This document shows positions 13,548-21,199 of a DNA stretch of 46,814 nt, in pieces. Each line of letters starts with the position of its first letter. Position 1 is the stretch's first letter. Origin of the DNA: a virus. The notes beneath the pieces were generated by a model. That model was not told where the DNA came from. It saw only the letters and a list, made by a program, of their open reading frames with translations, and searched no databases. Position numbers and translations under genes: made by a program. The DNA lies in IMG/VR virus record IMGVR_UViG_3300022690_000487, positions 1 to 46,814 of that record; one strand, given 5' to 3'.

Positions 13548-13853
13548 TTATATTTTACTGAAAAATAAGGAAACATCAGAAGATACGGGGCTCATCGTTA
13601 TTCCCTCGAAAATCACCACTAATTCTTCTAAGCTATCAATCCACCTAAAAGCTACAGCAGTATATTTTCCTTGTCGCTGTTCAGCATATCCAATGTAAAA
13701 ACTTTCTTGGTAGTCAGTTTTAATGGGGGTATTATAGAATAAGCAAACACCATTCTTTACCCAATAACTCATGTTTTCAAAAAACGGGAATTCACATTTT
13801 CCATTGTCTTTAAAATCAAGTCCTTTTAAAATATCAGTGGTTAATATAGTCAT
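13548..13853 (-). CDS. Hypothetical protein, about 101 aa
   Basis: The likely start is the ATG at 13853 (MTILTTDILKGLDFKD), preceded by an AT-rich CATAATTTT-type context. The frame stays open to an ATG at 13934, which would add a basic 27-residue N-terminus; that start is less likely. The protein is beta-rich (NMSYWVKNGVCLFYNTPI; SFYIGYAEQ). No family assigned. Confidence 0.6.
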   Translation of the reverse strand: MTILTTDILKGLDFKDNGKCEFPFFENMSYWVKNGVCLFYNTPIKTDYQESFYIGYAEQRQGKYTAVAFRWIDSLEELVVIFEGITMSPVSSDVSLFFSKI

Positions 13854-13935
13854 AATTTTCTTTTTTCGTTTTCGTGTTTTTATCTTCTTTCCCCAAAATC
13901 CTTTTTCTTTCCCCCATACCGTAAATTCCTGCATT

Positions 13936-14045
13936 ATGATTTAGTTAAATGAATCATTTTACTTACCTTATAAGCTGCTTCAATATCAATCCTTACTCCG
14001 TTGCTGTCTCAAGACTGTAATGCTCTGGGGTTGGTTTCTCCTTTT
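13936..14045 (-). pseudogene. Coding-like remnant interrupted by UGA
   Basis: One frame reads like protein on both sides of a single TGA (KKGETNPRALQS, stop, DSNGVRIDIEAAYKVSKMIH), ending in TAA just before the next possible ATG at 13934. It has no obvious start codon. It may be a decayed or truncated gene, or a fragment of an in-frame UGA gene. Weak evidence. Confidence 0.3.
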
Positions 14046-14270
14046 TTATTCAGATAAAAATTTATCCAATTCATGCATGATTATATTTTCCATATTAGCG
14101 GCTGAAGACCCATTATATTTGCGCGCTGCTTCCTGCATTTCCCCTAAATCCATATCAAAAGGCAATTCATAATCTTGCCAAATTTCTTCACACATATCTA
14201 TTGGCACATAATCTAAACAATCCGCCATAAAGTGTGCAATCCTCATATATCTTAATTCTTGTTTATCCAT
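14046..14270 (-). CDS. Acidic hypothetical protein, 74 aa
   Basis: Helical acidic protein (YMRIAHFMADCLDYVPIDMC; MENIIMHELDKFLSE). Start in the AAAACTATG context, four bases after the upstream stop. No family recognised. Confidence 0.65.
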   Translation of the reverse strand: MDKQELRYMRIAHFMADCLDYVPIDMCEEIWQDYELPFDMDLGEMQEAARKYNGSSAANMENIIMHELDKFLSE

Positions 14271-14274
14271 AGTT

Positions 14275-14679
14275 TTAGTCTTTTAGTTTATCAATTTCCT
14301 CACTCAATTTCCGTAATTCCTTATTCTTTTCAATCAACAAATTTGCTATATAATTATAATCCTTTTCATTTGCCTTGCTCATTTCCCACATGGTTTGATA
14401 ATATGTTTTCTTGTGTTCAACATCGGCAAAATTATTAAATAGTTCCTGATGATTTCGGAACATTTTTATAACCACAAAAACTCCTTCTTTAAATTTATTT
14501 GTTTTATCCGTATGCTCAGTTACGTTATCCACAATGTGTTTCCAATTGCCTAACACTATTCCGGCATTTCTTAAATCATGCTGATAATTAATTATTTTCG
14601 TTAAATTACTTTCTTCCTGTAATAGTTGAAAATCATCAATTGCCTGATCCTGTAATTTTTCTTTTTCCTCCTTTTTCAT
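14275..14679 (-). CDS. Helical hypothetical protein, 134 aa
   Basis: Charged, helix-rich protein ending in a coiled-coil (IEKNKELRKLSEEIDKLKD). The start overlaps the stop of the 14676-15044 gene. Between the helicase and nuclease genes; no family recognised. Confidence 0.65.
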   Translation of the reverse strand: MKKEEKEKLQDQAIDDFQLLQEESNLTKIINYQHDLRNAGIVLGNWKHIVDNVTEHTDKTNKFKEGVFVVIKMFRNHQELFNNFADVEHKKTYYQTMWEMSKANEKDYNYIANLLIEKNKELRKLSEEIDKLKD

Positions 14680-15044
14680 TTGATTGTATTTATATCAATT
14701 GCAAGTCCTTTTTCAATGAGTCCGAAAATATCGAAATGATAACCTACCAAAAGAACTATTATCCTATACGGTGTAACCGCAATATTTTCTAATGAAATAT
14801 CGTGTTCCAAATGAAAATTACCCAATGGATCGTTTTCTTTTAGAAACTCATAAACGTTTATATTTTGCCCATAATGCTCAATCTCTTCTGTGAGATCGGA
14901 CAGGGGGCGCATGATTGGTTTACATCCATGTATCAAGTATGATGCTATATTTACGTCATTTAACGGCTTTATTTCTTTCCTGTCCAACATCATCAGCCCA
15001 TAGGGCAAATATGGTGCAAGGTGTTTTAATTCTAGTGTTTCCAT
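14676..15044 (-). CDS. Hypothetical protein, 122 aa
   Basis: Pro- and Leu-rich N-terminus (HLAPYLPYGLMMLDRKEIKP), and a C-terminal hydrophobic helix (IIVLLVGYHFDIFGLIEKGL). The general look recalls small proteins next to replication genes in Bacteroidota phages. No family assigned. Start in ATAAAACTATG context, 17 bases after the helicase gene. Confidence 0.65.
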   Translation of the reverse strand: METLELKHLAPYLPYGLMMLDRKEIKPLNDVNIASYLIHGCKPIMRPLSDLTEEIEHYGQNINVYEFLKENDPLGNFHLEHDISLENIAVTPYRIIVLLVGYHFDIFGLIEKGLAIDINTIK

Positions 15045-15061
15045 AGTTTTATTATTTTAGT

Positions 15062-16039
15062 TTAAAAAGGAAGGTCCGAATTTTCAGGGTCCGTTATTTG
15101 TTCAATATTGTTTTCGTGATCCTCAAATTTATTACTCATTCCTCCGTCCGGTTGAATAGTTTCAATATCCTCCATTTGATCAAACGCATAAACTCTTTTT
15201 CCGAAATCAGGATAGTAAAACTTTTGTAGTTTAATATCAAATTCCAGTGTTATCATTCCGGTTTTACCCACAATTCGGGGTTTAATCTTTTGAAAATATA
15301 TATCGTATTCAATACCCTCCTTTTCCTCTTTGTGGATACTTATTACATTTCTTGCATTATTAGCCCATTCCGAACCGCCCATTAAATCGTAAATATCAGG
15401 CGGTTTCAAATTTCCCTGAGCATTAAAGTTTTCCTTTGTAGGTTTTGATGGGTGGATAATTGTGAAGAAATGAATCTTGTGTAAATCTGCTAACTCATTT
15501 CTATAGCTCAATACATCTGCCAGATAACCGGGACCAGTTTCTACATGATTCATATAATTCCAACTATCAATAGTGGCAGTGCTGTAGTTATTTTCAATTG
15601 CATACTCCCAAAACTCTTTCGGGGTTGGTCTTTGCAGCCTTCCTTTTCTATCCTTTTCTAATTCCAGGATGTTAAACTTTTCCACTATCCGATACAATGC
15701 AGGGGAAACTTCCGATTCCTGTATTAAATTCTGATAGCGTTTATCAAATGTTTTTCCGGTTTCTTTCTGGATTAGATGTGAGATTACTTCCTCCGGTTTT
15801 CCAGCATCAGGTAAATGTAAAAGATGGCGTATTCCATGCTTCTTAGTGAGGTTAAATAAAATTTCATTAGCTATTAGGGTTTTGCCAGAATAAGGATAAC
15901 CAGTGATGTCCGTAACGCCCGAAGGAAGGAATTTATAATGGTTATCTATTGGGCTAAAGCCAATGGAGTACAGTTTAATATCTTCTTTTAAATACTTAAT
16001 CATTTTTTCTTCTAAGTCCTCAAATTTCAATACCCTCAT
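15062..16039 (-). CDS. RecA-fold replicative helicase/ATPase (DnaB-like C-terminal domain)
   Basis: A 325-residue single-domain ATPase. Walker A GYPYSGKT is at 47-54 and a Walker B-like ATIDSW at about 155-162. A histidine/sensor motif (TIIHPSK) and QKIKPRIVGKTG near the end are consistent with the RecA/DnaB core. The family's N-terminal primase-binding domain is absent. The C-terminus is an acidic tail ending NSDLPF, like the tail of bacterial SSB. It follows the putative helicase-loader gene and is the strongest replication gene here. Confidence 0.75.
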   Translation of the reverse strand: MRVLKFEDLEEKMIKYLKEDIKLYSIGFSPIDNHYKFLPSGVTDITGYPYSGKTLIANEILFNLTKKHGIRHLLHLPDAGKPEEVISHLIQKETGKTFDKRYQNLIQESEVSPALYRIVEKFNILELEKDRKGRLQRPTPKEFWEYAIENNYSTATIDSWNYMNHVETGPGYLADVLSYRNELADLHKIHFFTIIHPSKPTKENFNAQGNLKPPDIYDLMGGSEWANNARNVISIHKEEKEGIEYDIYFQKIKPRIVGKTGMITLEFDIKLQKFYYPDFGKRVYAFDQMEDIETIQPDGGMSNKFEDHENNIEQITDPENSDLPF

Positions 16040-16663
16040 TTATCCGAACTTTTTGATTGATTCCTGTTTGCGCTTTAATTTCTGTTCTTTGGTTTCTTCT
16101 AAGGGTTGATCTTTTAATATTTTAGCAATCCTATTTCTGAAGTAAACACACTTATCTTCAAATTCCTTTTTATCATATTGGTTTCCGATATATGGTAATT
16201 TGAAATTGTTGAACAGCTCTGTAAATTTTTCATCCGATAAATTGAAATGTTCCTTAACCGCATTTACCATTCCATCATTTAAGAGATAATCTTCTATTAA
16301 GAAAAAATCTTTATTCCAGAAATTTACTATTTCTTCTTTACTCTTTACTCTTTCTTCTTTCTTCTTTCCTTCTAGGGTTCCTTCAAGGCTCCCTTCGAGG
16401 GTTGAATCCTTAAGTCTTTGGTTTTCAGCCTTTATATCCGCACCTAATTTACCAGTTAGCTTTGCGTCTATAACGAAATCCATCGTCTTTTTGTAAGTTT
16501 TGAAGTATTTTTCAACAATTTTCGAACGAAACTGAACGGTTTTACCTCTGTAATATCGAATTACATTGATCAAAAAGTCATTTAAATGCTTTTCATTCTC
16601 GAAGAATTCCTCGGCAATTTCAATGTCCTGAATGGTAATTTTTATGAAGTCTTTTTTTGGCAT
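16040..16663 (-). CDS. Putative replication initiator / helicase loader, 207 aa
   Basis: The N-terminal half is basic and helical, a central low-complexity Glu/Gly repeat ([20 protein letters not shown]) links to a C-terminal domain ([38 protein letters not shown]). The two-domain layout with a variable linker, directly upstream of the helicase, is typical of phage replication initiation/loader proteins in Bacteroidota. Functional call is by context. First gene after leader L4. Confidence 0.5.
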   Translation of the reverse strand: MPKKDFIKITIQDIEIAEEFFENEKHLNDFLINVIRYYRGKTVQFRSKIVEKYFKTYKKTMDFVIDAKLTGKLGADIKAENQRLKDSTLEGSLEGTLEGKKKEERVKSKEEIVNFWNKDFFLIEDYLLNDGMVNAVKEHFNLSDEKFTELFNNFKLPYIGNQYDKKEFEDKCVYFRNRIAKILKDQPLEETKEQKLKRKQESIKKFG

Positions 16664-16666
16664 GTG

Positions 16667-16732
16667 GTAGATGTTTTGTGTAGATGTGGTTAAAAAGAGA
16701 GCCGGAGGTACATCTACGAAACCGCCCGGCCC
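16667..16732 (-). ncRNA. H-type pseudoknot in leader L4, next to the start codon
   Basis: P1 is GGGCCGG (16732-16726) with CCGGCTC (16705-16699), 7 bp with one G-U, followed by a U-rich stretch. P2 is GTAGATGT in the loop (16717-16710) with ACATCTAC (16687-16680), 8 bp perfect. A second copy of CATCTAC at 16673-16667, three bases from the ATG, is an alternative partner. Switching between the two would change access to the start codon. Confidence 0.6.
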
Positions 16733-16772
16733 TTTGATCTTTGAATGTAAAAGCGTTCAAACAATTACAACC

Positions 16773-16803
16773 CAAAGATACACATTTAATCGGTTAATTC
16801 AAA
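16773..16803 (-). promoter_or_regulatory. Promoter of leader L4 / replication operon
   Basis: TTTG (16803-16800), exact 19-bp spacer, TATCTTTG (16780-16773): full match to the Bacteroidota consensus. It overlaps the very end of the upstream gene. The start site would be near 16766, about 35 nt before the pseudoknot. Confidence 0.65.
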
Positions 16804-16804
16804 T

Positions 16805-17500
16805 TCATCTAAGTTTTTCAGCTTTACCATTTACAACTTGATAATTTAAATCAAACATCTGCACATAAATATCCGTAATATAATGTTCTTCTGGCAAAGA
16901 ATTAACGCTTTCCTCAATCCATTTATCCGATTTTCTTTTATGGTTAAATACACACTCTTTCATGTTCTTTGCCGTGCCATATGATACATTCAATATTTTT
17001 GATATTGAAGTAATTGGCAAATCTAATTTCCCATCATTGGTTATAATTCCATAGAAAAACCAAGTTCTTAAATCCAAATTTGTGTGTCCATAAAAGGTTA
17101 GTGCAAGTGGATGAAATACAAATGAGCAATCACAACATGATAGGGTTCTTGGCGTTTCTTGCCTTACAAACTTTTCAATTTTAAGCATTTTTGCTATAAT
17201 CTTATATCTGCCTGAAACAAAACCATTACTACTTTTACACTTAGGACATACAATTTTGTTTTCCAGAAAGTTTCTAACAATCGCAATAAACACTAATTGT
17301 TCATCTTTTGATAAAAACTTTTTCAAGGATAGAATAAACTTTTTCTCTTTTTTAGGTAGTGGCTTTTTAAAAACATGGTAATATTCTTTTAACAAATTAC
17401 TATAACATGCATTTAAATCAAATCGCTTTGTTTCAACATGGTCCATTGCTCTGTTTATGATGTGTTCATTAGCAAATATCTCCCTCATTCTATTCGCCAT
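16805..17500 (-). CDS. Transposase-derived zinc-ribbon/HTH protein lacking the catalytic domain, 231 aa
   Basis: Residues 85-180 look like the N-terminal DNA-binding part of IS1595/ISXO2-type transposases: zinc ribbon CPKC (85-88) and CCDC (122-125), FHPLALTFYGHTNLDLRTWF, then an HTH-like SISKILNVSYGTAKNM. The DDE catalytic domain is missing; the C-terminus instead ends after about 50 unrelated residues, and an 80-residue helical segment is added at the N-terminus. Probably an exapted DNA-binding protein, possibly a regulator. Last gene of its operon, next to the L4 promoter. Confidence 0.6.
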   Translation of the reverse strand: MANRMREIFANEHIINRAMDHVETKRFDLNACYSNLLKEYYHVFKKPLPKKEKKFILSLKKFLSKDEQLVFIAIVRNFLENKIVCPKCKSSNGFVSGRYKIIAKMLKIEKFVRQETPRTLSCCDCSFVFHPLALTFYGHTNLDLRTWFFYGIITNDGKLDLPITSISKILNVSYGTAKNMKECVFNHKRKSDKWIEESVNSLPEEHYITDIYVQMFDLNYQVVNGKAEKLR

Positions 17501-17512
17501 AATCTTATGGTT

Positions 17513-17896
17513 TTAGTTTAATGTGGTTTTCTCCGTTGGGCATGTATGTTTTTCTGATTCAATATCACCGCAGTAAGAACAAAATTCATCAAGTAAATCA
17601 AGCCTTTCACCGATAGATAAATTTATTATTTGTTGTTTTAAGCTTTCCGGTACTCCTGTTATAAAATCCCTTGCGGCTTTCATTCCTTTTTCGTATGATC
17701 TCCTTGAAAATATCATTTCATAGCCTTTTTGTGTTGCTTCTTCATCTGCATCATCGCTCATTTTATCAATCATTTCATCGGTTAGCACATTGGGTTTAAC
17801 CTTTATAAAAGCATCTATAATCAACGCCTTAGTAGGATCGCCCATTTCAAATATCTTGTCTAATCGTTTGCTGAAATTATTTGTATCTGTTTTCAT
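17513..17896 (-). CDS. Hypothetical protein with C-terminal Cys site, 127 aa
   Basis: Helical acidic protein (MIDKMSDDADEEATQKGYEM) with a possible C-terminal metal site, CSYCG...HTC (about residues 106-119). Start in AT-rich AACTATG context. No family recognised. Confidence 0.6.
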   Translation of the reverse strand: MKTDTNNFSKRLDKIFEMGDPTKALIIDAFIKVKPNVLTDEMIDKMSDDADEEATQKGYEMIFSRRSYEKGMKAARDFITGVPESLKQQIINLSIGERLDLLDEFCSYCGDIESEKHTCPTEKTTLN

Positions 17897-17916
17897 AGTT
17901 CTCTATTTTAAGTTAA

Positions 17917-18090
17917 TTAATTCCTGCTCCTGGGGTTAATGTCAGCTACAATAGTAACTTGTTTTTCTCCCTGGCTTGTGACCTCAATAATTCTATCAGC
18001 AAAAAAGTGGTGTTTTTCATTGGATACACTTATTGTTACTTCCGCTTTCGGGTTCTTTTCAAGTATTCGAATTAATTGTTTTGCTTTCAT
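17917..18090 (-). CDS. Small protein, 57 aa
   Basis: Short frame MKAKQLIRILEKNPKAEVTI...VTSQGEKQVTIVADINPRSR. It begins with a helix, followed by strands. The pattern 'LI..L...PKAEV.I' resembles small hypothetical proteins common in phages. Overlaps the start-side gene by 32 bases. Confidence 0.6.
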   Translation of the reverse strand: MKAKQLIRILEKNPKAEVTISVSNEKHHFFADRIIEVTSQGEKQVTIVADINPRSRN

Positions 18091-18415
18091 CTTGATAAAT
18101 TGGTTTATTTTCAGTAGGTAGTACTATATCAGTTCCAAACCTTGTTTTTACTAACTTCCTTTTGGAATTCCACTCGATTAATTCCCTGTTAAAATCAATA
18201 TCCAATAACTCTACATCATTAGAACTTACTCGGGATATACTTAACCTTATTCCACAACATTCGCAAGGATTACTCCTCATTGACAGACCCCTTGACCAAC
18301 TCCCAACAGTAAATATTTTTCCTTCAGGTAATGATGCCCACCCATTTTTTAAAGGCTTCAAAGACTTAACTTTCAAACCTTCCCAATCCATTTTTCTTTT
18401 AATTAATGTTTCCAT
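18059..18415 (-). CDS. Hypothetical protein, 118 aa
   Basis: Beta-rich N-terminal half with a GWASLPEGKIFTVGSW segment and a CECCG motif (about residues 51-55) that could bind metal. Start in ATAAAACTATG context. Its 3' end overlaps the 57-residue gene. No family recognised. Confidence 0.65.
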   Translation of the reverse strand: METLIKRKMDWEGLKVKSLKPLKNGWASLPEGKIFTVGSWSRGLSMRSNPCECCGIRLSISRVSSNDVELLDIDFNRELIEWNSKRKLVKTRFGTDIVLPTENKPIYQDESKTINSNT

Positions 18416-18440
18416 AGTTTTATATTTAGTCCGTGTTTAA

Positions 18441-18878
18441 TTAATCTTCAGCATCAAAGTAAGTGATATACACTTTTTCGCCTATAAGAAATGCCTCTAA
18501 AACTTTTTCGTACATTTTCTTATAGGCTAAAGTACTATTTCCAATAGAGTGTTCAGAAACGCTTTGCCCAACCAATAAACATCCTGCCGTGTCGTCATCC
18601 GTATTTCCAATATGAATAAGTATCCATTTAAAGTTAGGAACATCCTGCAAATGCAACATGCCTTTATGAAAACCAAATTTATTTTTATATCTATTATGGT
18701 GACCACCCACAGTTCTTAATTTTATTTCATATTCCCCTTCTGGAATCCTCGTTTCTCCAAAAACTTTTACTGTCCTATGTTCATCTTCCAAAGTCCAACA
18801 TTCGAATTTACCATCAATGTAAAGCGCACCTATTGTAGTGTCTCCATTGTCTTTTAATCTAATTACTTTTAGTTTCAT
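18441..18878 (-). CDS. DUF5675-like protein (lysis-cassette, probable peptidoglycan-related)
   Basis: A 145-residue protein with the DUF5675 pattern: TIGALYIDGKFECWTLEDEH, TRIPEGEYEIKLRT, MLHLQDVPNFKWILIHIGNT then DDDTAGCLLVG. The H-I-G-N...GC pairing resembles L,D-transpeptidase-like active sites, so a role on the cell wall is plausible but unproven. It overlaps the holin gene by four bases, which supports a lysis role. Confidence 0.65.
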   Translation of the reverse strand: MKLKVIRLKDNGDTTIGALYIDGKFECWTLEDEHRTVKVFGETRIPEGEYEIKLRTVGGHHNRYKNKFGFHKGMLHLQDVPNFKWILIHIGNTDDDTAGCLLVGQSVSEHSIGNSTLAYKKMYEKVLEAFLIGEKVYITYFDAED

Positions 18879-19345
18879 TTGTCTTTATATTTGTTTTTAA
18901 TAAATTTTCCAACTTCTCTTAATCCAAAATATGCCCCTACTGTTGTAAGCAGTAATGAACCAAATAATGTTACCCACTGATCTTTTACATCCAGAACGTT
19001 ACAACTATCTAATACACATAATAATGTTACACTAAATAATAAATACAGAAGCGTTAATGGACGTACATTTTTACTTAGCCATGAATCGCTGTTCATGTCA
19101 ATTTCCCAACGTTTAGTTATTTCCTTTTGTTCTGCAATATCCTGATCCAGCTTTTTCAGGGCTAATTCTTTGTCTTCTTCCTCTAGCTCTTTAGAGCCCC
19201 TTATGCTTTTAGCAACGTTCTTTAACACATCAATGCCAGTAATGTCACCAACTACGCTTACAATGTTGCTCGCTAGGTTAGGAGCTTTCTCTTTTAAGAA
19301 TTTAACTACTCCCCAATCTTTAAATTTCTTTTTATTTTTACTCAT
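18875..19345 (-). CDS. Holin (3TM, GTA-holin-like)
   Basis: A 156-residue protein. It has an amphipathic N-terminal half and then RWEIDMNSDSWLSKNVRPLT, the signature of the 3TM holin family. Two clear membrane helices follow (LLYLLFSVTLLCVLDS; LFGSLLLTTVGAYFGL), with a basic tail. Holins form membrane lesions to release or activate lytic enzymes. Coupled by ATGA overlap to the DUF5675-like gene. Confidence 0.75.
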   Translation of the reverse strand: MSKNKKKFKDWGVVKFLKEKAPNLASNIVSVVGDITGIDVLKNVAKSIRGSKELEEEDKELALKKLDQDIAEQKEITKRWEIDMNSDSWLSKNVRPLTLLYLLFSVTLLCVLDSCNVLDVKDQWVTLFGSLLLTTVGAYFGLREVGKFIKNKYKDK

Positions 19346-19355
19346 GATTTTATTT

Positions 19356-19556
19356 TTAAATTATATTTTCGTCTTTTGCTATGCTTATAAGTTGAGCCAA
19401 ATTGCTTGCTCCAAGTTTCCTGAATTTCATCCTGATATTGTCCCTGTGAGAATCAACTGTTCTTATACTTATAAATAACTGTTCTGCAATCATTTTAGTG
19501 CTTTGTCCACTTACTATTAATTTTAATACTTGGATCTCCCTGGGTGTTAATTTCAT
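19356..19556 (-). CDS. Stand-alone LuxR-type HTH protein, 66 aa
   Basis: The whole protein is a GerE/LuxR DNA-binding domain (LTPREIQVLKLIVSGQSTKM; IAEQLFISIRTVDSHRDNIR), with no receiver or ligand domain. It overlaps the upstream mini-gene (ATGA). Likely a transcription factor for the lysis or late genes; its target is unknown. Confidence 0.8.
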   Translation of the reverse strand: MKLTPREIQVLKLIVSGQSTKMIAEQLFISIRTVDSHRDNIRMKFRKLGASNLAQLISIAKDENII

Positions 19557-19714
19557 TTTATTTCTTTAAGATATTCAAGTCTCGTTTTAACTGCCTCTCC
19601 TTTGCTTCCTATTGGCTTTATCCATGCATACACGCCCTTTACTTTAGCCACCTCCATAGGTTGTTCCTTTATCTTAAGTAATCCCTTAGGAGTAGTGTAA
19701 ATGGCTTTCTTCAT
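19553..19714 (-). CDS. Mini-protein, 53 aa
   Basis: MKKAIYTTPKGLLKIKEQPM...GVYAWIKPIGSKGEAVKTRL. Basic and beta-rich, joined to both neighbours by four-base ATGA overlaps, which is strong evidence for translation. No family recognised. Confidence 0.65.
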   Translation of the reverse strand: MKKAIYTTPKGLLKIKEQPMEVAKVKGVYAWIKPIGSKGEAVKTRLEYLKEIK

Positions 19715-20130
19715 TTTAAGAGTTCAGGGTTTTGGTAGATGTTTCCTATTACTTCTAGCGTTAATAGTCCACATTTCACAAAATCATATTCCCAATCAGA
19801 TTTGTTTTTTACATTTTGTCGATGCAACATCATGCAAGGATTTACAATATCATTTTTTATTAAACTTATAAGTTTTTCTTTTTTGAAGGTATCAATAAAA
19901 ACATAATTTCCTTTGTATATTTCAAACACGATATCTCCCTCATAAATTTCTTTCCCGTTCTTGTCTTTAAGACCTGTATACGATATTAAAATAATATGTT
20001 CAGGATGTTCTCCAGTAGGCAAAACAGTTGATACAACCCTTCCGTCCGGTCTCACTAAAAAGTGTAATGGATTTATCCATCGTTTTGTTTTTGATTGCCA
20101 CGCCCTGAATTTTATCTCTCTGGTTTCCAT
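19711..20130 (-). CDS. YopX-family protein
   Basis: About 139 residues from the ATG at 20130 (METREIKFRAW), in the conserved AACTATG-like context; an upstream UUG is less likely. YopX hallmarks: REIKFRAWQSKTKRW, TGLKDKNGKEIYEGDIVFEI and EVIGNIYQNPELL. YopX proteins are widespread in phages of Firmicutes and Bacteroidota; function unknown. Confidence 0.85.
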   Translation of the reverse strand: METREIKFRAWQSKTKRWINPLHFLVRPDGRVVSTVLPTGEHPEHIILISYTGLKDKNGKEIYEGDIVFEIYKGNYVFIDTFKKEKLISLIKNDIVNPCMMLHRQNVKNKSDWEYDFVKCGLLTLEVIGNIYQNPELLK

Positions 20131-20134
20131 AGTC

Positions 20135-20371
20135 TTATTTATCAAGTTTTTCCTCTAATTTGCTTTTCTTGTCCAGTGATTTATAAACAGTCCTGTACTG
20201 CTCCTTTACCTGTTCCTTAAGTTCTACCCACTCTTTAGACTCTGGAAATTCTAATGTAGGATCATACCTTCGTGTAATCTCAATTTCGTCCCTGACTTCC
20301 ACCGGAATTTTTAACCAAGTGGTTTCCACCATAGTGCATTTTAGAGTTAGATTTGTTATTTTAGTTCCCAT
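20135..20371 (-). CDS. Hypothetical protein, 78 aa
   Basis: Beta-rich N-terminus (TKITNLTLKCTMVETTWLKI) and a charged helical C-terminus. Its ATG overlaps the ERF gene's stop, so it is probably translated with it. No family recognised. Confidence 0.65.
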   Translation of the reverse strand: MGTKITNLTLKCTMVETTWLKIPVEVRDEIEITRRYDPTLEFPESKEWVELKEQVKEQYRTVYKSLDKKSKLEEKLDK

Positions 20372-20913
20372 TATGCGATTTCTTTAAGATATTGCGTTTC
20401 GTTTGCTTTGCTCAATTTATAGTGTTCCCGAACATCCTTAACCGTTGCTTTCTTTTTAACAGCGTTTTCCCATTCTGGTGTACCAATATTAATCCACTCC
20501 TTATCATCATCGTCTGGATTAGTCTTTGTTTGTGGTTTATTGTTGGAGTTTGCCACTGGCTTTGCTTTGTTTCCATCGTCATCCTCTGCCTGAATAGCAA
20601 GTAAGGATTGCAAGGTATACCGCCTGTAATACGAGATACAGGAACCTATCTTTTGCGGATCTGTTAGATCAGGAAGTTTTAAACTGCTCCCTATGGATTC
20701 ATCACTTTCCAAATCGGTTATATTACTGTGTACTATGCCGTCTTTAATGGGCTGTGTAAGGATTAGATTATTCTTTTCCAGTAAAGGCTCCACGTGTTCC
20801 AATAAAGCGTTTATATCGAAGTATTGGCTATTATGAAATGGATTAGTTGAATCCTTTGAGATTTTACCAATCTCCTTTTTCACTGCTGCTATTTTTTTTA
20901 GTATTGCATTCAT
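20371..20913 (-). CDS. erf: ERF-family single-strand annealing protein
   Basis: A 180-residue protein from the ATG at 20913 (ATAAAACTATG context; an upstream UUG extension is rejected). ERF signature: DSTNPFHNSQYFDINALLEH, VEPLLEKNNLILTQPI, KIGSCISYYRRYTLQSLLAI, then EDDDGNKA. The C-terminal third is a linker and small domain. ERF proteins anneal complementary single strands in phage recombination. First gene after leader L5. Confidence 0.85.
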   Translation of the reverse strand: MNAILKKIAAVKKEIGKISKDSTNPFHNSQYFDINALLEHVEPLLEKNNLILTQPIKDGIVHSNITDLESDESIGSSLKLPDLTDPQKIGSCISYYRRYTLQSLLAIQAEDDDGNKAKPVANSNNKPQTKTNPDDDDKEWINIGTPEWENAVKKKATVKDVREHYKLSKANETQYLKEIA

Positions 20914-21085
20914 AGTTTTATCTTTTAATTTACCTTTAAAAAATAACCATCTGTCCTCCAAGTTGGAATACTTTCCTAATCATATTGTACCCGTTGCGTA
21001 GGAGCGCACCCACTTGTCAGTAGGTAATACAAGCCGTTTAAGTATCTCAACAGCAAACTAATCCCTTGGTGTGATTGTGATATGC

Positions 21086-21171
21086 CAATAGTTTGGTAAG
21101 AATTTGCATCTTACACCCAAATATACATGGACTCTAGCTAAGAGCGCGTCTTATTCCGCCACAATAAATTG
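21086..21171 (-). ncRNA. Degenerate tRNA-Leu-like element in leader L5
   Basis: A D-arm-like GGCGGAATAAGACGCGC close to class II (Leu) D-arms is followed by a shrunken stem-loop around TTAGCTA and a T-arm-like hairpin GTAAG-A-TGCAAAT-T-CTTAC. The flanks form an extended helix CAAT...ATTG / TTG...CAA with a 3x3 internal loop, paralleling the element at 3632-3705. T-loop position 55 and the anticodon stem are abnormal, so decoding is unlikely. Confidence 0.3.
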
Positions 21172-21199
21172 TAATACATCACTTGTTCGCCGTTAAGCA

